Source: Chitinophagales bacterium (GTDB taxonomy: Bacteria > Bacteroidota > Bacteroidia > Chitinophagales > CAIODY01). From it: a stretch of 64,000 bases of DNA. The position numbers and the translations under genes are program-made. Where the stretch lies: NCBI GenBank assembly GCA_947452995.1, contig CANGEV010000006.1, positions 62,001-126,000 of the forward strand, given 5' to 3'. Each line of letters opens with the position of its first letter. The first letter of the stretch is position 1. The notes beneath the pieces are model-generated. The model searched no databases. It was not told the DNA's origin and saw only the letters and a list, made by a program, of their open reading frames with translations. This document shows, piece by piece, positions 60,615 to 64,000 of this stretch.

Positions 60615-61790
60615 ATGGATGCTACAGAAGCTCTCTTTCAATACGCTACAGAAGGTATTTTGGTGGTTAATCGAATCGGACAAATCGTTCGCGCTAATCC
60701 TAGTGCAGAAAGAATGTTTGGCTATGCTAAAGGAGAATTATTACACCTTACCATTGAACATTTAATTCCTGAAGCAATTCGTTCACAACATCAAAAACAT
60801 CGCGAGGGCTTTAATGACAATCCGCATCCACGTTCGATGGGAATGAATATGCAATTAAGCGCCTTGCGAAAAGATAATATTACATTCCCGGTTGAGGTTA
60901 GTCTATCTCCCTATAATACTGCAGAAGGACCAATGGTCATTGCTTTTTTAATTGATATCTCTATTCGTAAAATAGCAGAAGATCAATTGAAAAATTATAA
61001 TGTAGAATTAGAGCGACAAGTGAAGAAGCGCACACTCATACTTCGCGAAGCAATTGATCAATTAGAAAAGACTAAACTGGAATTAAATAACGCGCTGGAA
61101 AAGGAACGCGAATTGAATGAGATGAAATCTCGCTTCGTTAGTATGGCATCACATGAGTTCAGAACCCCTTTAGCAACGATACTTTCATCACTTTCCTTGG
61201 TTACGAAATACGGTGAGATTAATGAGAAAGAAAAGCAATCCGTGCATATCAACAAAATAAAATCGTCCGTGAATAACCTTACGGATATTTTAAATGATGT
61301 GCTTTCTGTTAGCAAATTAGACGAAGGTAAAGTAAGTTTTCATCCCGAATTTTTTGATCTATTCGTCTTTATTGAAGAGTGTATTTCCGACTTACAACCT
61401 ATTGCAAAAGAAGGGCAGTTGATTCAATTTGATCATGCGGGTAATAATGAAATCAACTTCGATAAAAAATTGCTGAAACATATCCTCTTTAATTTAGTCT
61501 CTAACGCTATCAAATTTTCTCCTGAAGGAAAACCAATTCAAGTAAAGGTTAAGGTGAATAAGAAAAATTGGACCTTAAGCGTGAAAGACCATGGAATAGG
61601 CATTCCAAAGTCGGATCAGAAACACTTATTTGAACGTTTTCATCGTGGTAAAAACGTTACGAATATTCAAGGTACAGGACTTGGCTTAAATATCGTAGCA
61701 CGAATAACTGAAATGCTCGAAGGTAAAATAAGTTATGAGACCAAAGAAAACGCCGGCACACTATTCACATTATCATTTCCTATAGTATGA
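60615..61790 (+). CDS. PAS-domain sensor histidine kinase of the cbb3 cluster
   Basis: The 391-residue soluble kinase has a PAS domain (about 5-120) of the FixL-like subgroup, with IPEAIRSQHQKHREGF, where H59 aligns with the FixL heme ligand. A coiled coil, HisKA with H180 (SMASHEFRTPLATI) and HATPase (ILFNLVSNAIKFS, DHGIGIPKSDQKHLFERF, GTGLGLNIVARI) follow. The FixL arginine near the heme is not conserved, and many heme-free PAS domains share this histidine. Its stop overlaps the REC-CRP regulator by 4 nt, so the two are a cognate pair. Confidence 0.92.
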   Translation: MDATEALFQYATEGILVVNRIGQIVRANPSAERMFGYAKGELLHLTIEHLIPEAIRSQHQKHREGFNDNPHPRSMGMNMQLSALRKDNITFPVEVSLSPYNTAEGPMVIAFLIDISIRKIAEDQLKNYNVELERQVKKRTLILREAIDQLEKTKLELNNALEKERELNEMKSRFVSMASHEFRTPLATILSSLSLVTKYGEINEKEKQSVHINKIKSSVNNLTDILNDVLSVSKLDEGKVSFHPEFFDLFVFIEECISDLQPIAKEGQLIQFDHAGNNEINFDKKLLKHILFNLVSNAIKFSPEGKPIQVKVKVNKKNWTLSVKDHGIGIPKSDQKHLFERFHRGKNVTNIQGTGLGLNIVARITEMLEGKISYETKENAGTLFTLSFPIV

Positions 61791-62830
61791 AAAAAATTGT
61801 TTTAATAGAAGACAATAAAGACATGCGCGAAAATATCGCAGAAATTTTGGAGCTATCCAATTACAAGGTCTTTCCTGCACCTAATGGAAAGAAAGGAGTA
61901 GAGTTAGTTCAGAAGGAAAAACCAGATTTAATTATCTGTGATATTATGATGCCAGTTCTCGATGGATACGGTGTTTTACATATTCTTTCTAAAAGTGAAG
62001 ACACGGCCTCTATCCCTTTTATTTTTCTTACCGCAAAGGCTGAACGAAGCGAACTCCGCAAGGGAATGGAAATGGGAGCAGATGATTACGTGACGAAGCC
62101 TTTCGATGATATCGAGTTGTTGAATGCAATCGAAAGCCGTCTCCGAAAAGCAGAAGCGATGAAGAAAGCAGCCGCTGCCACGATAGATAACTTGATGCAG
62201 AACTTTAGTGGGGCAGATGCTATGAAGCAATTGACGGAAAGTGATGAGCAATTGCAGATTAAAAAGAAAGAGACTATTTACAAAGAAGGAGCTTATCCTC
62301 GTGGCGTATATTTTGTAAAAGAAGGGAAGATTAAAACCTTCAAAAAACATGAAATAGGAAAAGAGTTTATTACGGGCCTACATAGCGCAGGTGAGTTTTT
62401 TGGCTATACATCTTTATTGGAAGGTGTTAAATATACCGACACCGCCGAAGCCTTAGAAAATTCGATTATCACTTTTATTCCACAAGACGTGTTTTTCGAC
62501 CTGCTCTACAAAAATGCAGATATCGCTAAAAGCTTTATTCAAATACTTTCTGGCAACTTAACCGAACAAGAAGAACGACTAATGAACCTTGCCTACTCTT
62601 CCGTTCGTAAACGCCTTTCAGATACCTTAGTTAACCTTTATGAAAAACATTCTGCCGATAAAAATCATACCCTGACTTTCTCTCGCGAAGACTTGGCAAA
62701 TATCGCTGGAACGGCTATCGAGACTACTATTCGCACACTCAGTGATTTTAAATCGGAAGGACTAATTGAAATCAAAGGCACTGCCATTCAGGTTATCAAA
62801 TTGGATAAGCTGAAAGCAATGCGTAACTGA
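61787..62830 (+). CDS. Response regulator: REC domain fused to CRP/FNR-type cNMP-binding and HTH domains
   Basis: The 347-residue protein has a REC domain (acidic pocket EDN, phospho-acceptor D52 in CDIMMPVLDG, K104), a linker, a cyclic-nucleotide-type beta-roll (about 155-245) and a crp HTH (about 292-345). In the recognition helix TAIETTIRTLSDF, E312 and R316 take the places of the FNR/CRP residues that read the TGA core; the FNR serine is isoleucine. The only cysteine is C51, so it cannot carry an FNR iron-sulphur cluster. It probably responds through phosphorylation by the PAS kinase and is the best candidate to bind the four TGAY-N4-RTCA sites. Confidence 0.92.
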   Translation: MKKIVLIEDNKDMRENIAEILELSNYKVFPAPNGKKGVELVQKEKPDLIICDIMMPVLDGYGVLHILSKSEDTASIPFIFLTAKAERSELRKGMEMGADDYVTKPFDDIELLNAIESRLRKAEAMKKAAAATIDNLMQNFSGADAMKQLTESDEQLQIKKKETIYKEGAYPRGVYFVKEGKIKTFKKHEIGKEFITGLHSAGEFFGYTSLLEGVKYTDTAEALENSIITFIPQDVFFDLLYKNADIAKSFIQILSGNLTEQEERLMNLAYSSVRKRLSDTLVNLYEKHSADKNHTLTFSREDLANIAGTAIETTIRTLSDFKSEGLIEIKGTAIQVIKLDKLKAMRN

Positions 62831-62849
62831 CGAGCATCAGTTTTTATCT

Positions 62850-62892
62850 TGACCTAAGTCTGCAATACACGTTACAATCTAAGCTATCTTTG
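62850..62892 (+). promoter_or_regulatory. FNR/CRP-type operator plus -7 element of the gene at 62913
   Basis: TGAC-CTAA-GTCT (62850-62861, 5 of 6 half-site bases ideal) is followed after exactly 23 bp by TATCTTTG (62885-62892), an exact TAnnTTTG. The ATG is 20 nt further on. Confidence 0.65.
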
Positions 62893-62912
62893 TTATCATA
62901 GAAGAGTATTGT

Positions 62913-63284
62913 ATGCTATCGAAATCAGGAAAAGAATTATTACTGGAAGATTCTATGACACTCGCTGAAATTCAACATGAATTCAGTAACCTTTTCCCGT
63001 ATTTGAAATTGGAGTTTTATTCGATGCGAAATCCCTTGAAAAATACATTCAATAGCACCTTTCTTACTAAAACACTGAATGATTTTCGTAAAAGATCTAA
63101 ATCAGAAGATTTGAATATCTCTCCTGATATGAGCGTAACCACCTTGGAGCATAACTTTCAAGTGATATTTGATTTGAATGTACAAGTATATCGGAAGTCA
63201 GGTAAATCATGGCTGGAAACTTCTGCAACAGGAGAATGGACACTCTTTGAACAGAATGCTGAAGGGGAAGCCCTTGGTGAGTAA
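62913..63284 (+). CDS. Uncharacterised small protein of the predicted FNR-like regulon
   Basis: The 123-residue soluble protein shows no motif I recognise. It has SMTLAEIQHEFSNLFPYLKLEFY near the N-terminus and SVTTLEHNFQVIFDLNVQVYR in the middle, which may be two related helix-strand units, and ends with ATGEWTLFEQNAEGE. Its promoter has the same operator geometry as the ccoI and ccoS promoters, so it is probably made under the same conditions as the cbb3 oxidase. It is convergent with the DUF1801 gene (1 nt gap). Function unknown. Confidence 0.7.
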   Translation: MLSKSGKELLLEDSMTLAEIQHEFSNLFPYLKLEFYSMRNPLKNTFNSTFLTKTLNDFRKRSKSEDLNISPDMSVTTLEHNFQVIFDLNVQVYRKSGKSWLETSATGEWTLFEQNAEGEALGE

Positions 63285-63285
63285 A

Positions 63286-63654
63286 CTATCTCTTTTTCTT
63301 CATGGCTTTTTGTTGCTCCTTTATTGCTATCGCTTCTATTCTGAATTTGATAATATCTTTTAGCAATTTTTTAGGTAAGGCTTTGTTTAAGGGCAATTGA
63401 ATTGCTCCCTTACTAAATTTATAGCCTTCCAAGCGGTCTTCAAATGCTTTTACACCTGCACCTGTAGGGTAAAACCCAAGATGATTTTTAAAACGTGCAA
63501 ACCAGATAACTACTTCCGTTGTTTTAAACGCAGGCATTCCATAGCTAATACAGAATTCCGCTTGCGGCAGAAGCTTCTCTAAATAAATATACATCTCCTT
63601 TAATGAAGCCTCATACTCCTTTTCTTGTGTAGCTAAGTAGTCTTCGAAAGTCAT
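63286..63654 (-). CDS. DUF1801/YdhG-like protein
   Basis: The 122-residue protein has the YdhG/DUF1801 features: YLEKLLPQAEFCISYGMPAF, VVIWFARFKNHLGFYPTG and a basic C-terminus after KGAIQLPLNKALPKKLLKDI. The family includes the Bacillus iron chaperone Fra. The exact role here is unknown. A TAACTTTG element on the minus strand at 63684-63677 may be its promoter. Confidence 0.88.
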   Translation of the reverse strand: MTFEDYLATQEKEYEASLKEMYIYLEKLLPQAEFCISYGMPAFKTTEVVIWFARFKNHLGFYPTGAGVKAFEDRLEGYKFSKGAIQLPLNKALPKKLLKDIIKFRIEAIAIKEQQKAMKKKR

Positions 63655-63676
63655 AAATGTTGTTTAATCCAAAGTT

Positions 63677-63684
63677 CAAAGTTA
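63677..63684 (-). promoter_or_regulatory. Candidate -7 element TAACTTTG for the DUF1801 gene
   Basis: Exact TAnnTTTG match on the minus strand, 22 nt upstream of the ATG at 63654. No -33 TTG at normal spacing. Confidence 0.5.
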
Positions 63685-63748
63685 TTAAGTCACATTGAAT
63701 TATTTCCCCTTAACAAAAATTATAATTTCCTTTTCTTATCTTTCATAT

Positions 63749-64000
63749 ATGCTTCAACGGTTATTTCTTATTCTGGTTTTGATTAACGCATTCAGATTTT
63801 CTAATCCGTCTTTTGCGCAGCAAATCGCAATTGGCGATTGGCGCGTACATGCTGCTTTGCAAGATGCTATCGCTGTCGTAGATGGAGGCGATAGGATTTA
63901 TTGCGCCACCAAAAGAGGTTTGTATGCCGTTCTGAAAGAAGATAATAGCCTGATGCGGTTTTCAAAAGCTAATGGTTTAAGTGATGTTGCTATCTCAGCA
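63749..64000 (+). CDS. porZ: PorZ-like T9SS protein (beta-propeller N-terminus), 5' part only
   Basis: The frame starts at ATG 63749 and runs off the right edge after 84 codons. A signal peptide (LFLILVLINAFRFSNPSFAQ) is followed by IAIGDWRVHAALQDAIAVVD and GGDRIYCATKRGLYAVLKED, which resembles the start of PorZ and related two-component-regulator-propeller proteins of Bacteroidota. PorZ takes part in anionic-LPS delivery and cargo anchoring by the T9SS. Only the first blade is visible, so the assignment is provisional. A -7-like TATCTTTC lies at 63737-63744. Confidence 0.65.
   Translation, partial: MLQRLFLILVLINAFRFSNPSFAQQIAIGDWRVHAALQDAIAVVDGGDRIYCATKRGLYAVLKEDNSLMRFSKANGLSDVAISA

Noticed and set aside
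1-64000. Phage defence islands, CRISPR arrays, integrases, tRNA or rRNA genes
   Set aside because: No Cas, restriction-modification, integrase or recombinase motif, no regularly spaced repeats and no recognisable tRNA or rRNA sequence was found.

Overview
The window comes from a Bacteroidota chromosome of moderate GC. Six secreted proteins carry C-terminal type IX secretion (T9SS) sorting domains, and the right edge starts a PorZ-like T9SS gene. Promoters are of the Bacteroidota TAnnTTTG type, and the cbb3 oxidase has fused CcoN and CcoO. The order cannot be fixed from the sequence; Chitinophagales or a relative is a guess.

Layout. 1-7025 (minus): polysaccharide operon transcribed Wzx flippase, polymerase/ligase, glycosyltransferase, acetyltransferase, two-domain oxidoreductase, heparinase-like lyase (cut by the left edge). 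7097-11406 (minus): ABC exporter permease and ATPase preceded by an overlapping secreted beta-helix protein. 11544-17913 (plus): TM2 protein, small His-rich protein and a CzcCBA-type metal efflux operon. 18061-23079: giant T9SS surface protein. 23139-26700: FIST sensor, PAS histidine kinase, response regulator, REC-HPt protein. 26697-37880: secreted T9SS proteins, an S9 peptidase, a second flippase and a zinc-ribbon methyltransferase. 38021-43043: LutA-like protein, then two SGNH proteins and an MBOAT acyltransferase. 43057-47250: pseudokinase-like/kinase membrane protein, small putative regulator and a DnaJ-zinc-finger/TerB membrane protein. 47316-49256: acyltransferase, then a repeat-rich region with a degenerate IS200-like protein. 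49264-51614: tyrosine catabolism (hmgA, hppD). 51731-63284: cbb3 oxidase biogenesis and structure (ccoI, S, NO, Q, P, G, H, SafE-like), a PAS kinase, a REC-CRP/FNR regulator and a small orphan. 63286-64000: DUF1801 protein and the start of a PorZ-like gene.

Two signals stand out. First, four promoters (FIST operon, ccoI, ccoS operon, orphan at 62913) share a TGAY-N4-RTCA palindrome exactly 23 bp upstream of a TAnnTTTG-type -7 element. This looks like one FNR/CRP-class regulon, and the REC-CRP fusion at 61787-62830 is the obvious candidate regulator. Second, four perfect 30-36 bp palindromes share the core GCASGAATTAATTCSTGC with differing but always self-complementary arms. Two lie immediately upstream of an IS200/Y1-transposase-like protein that has lost its HUH motif and its catalytic-tyrosine helix. 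This resembles a REP/RAYT system with an inactive or repurposed transposase.

No rRNA, tRNA, CRISPR array or complete insertion sequence was recognised.
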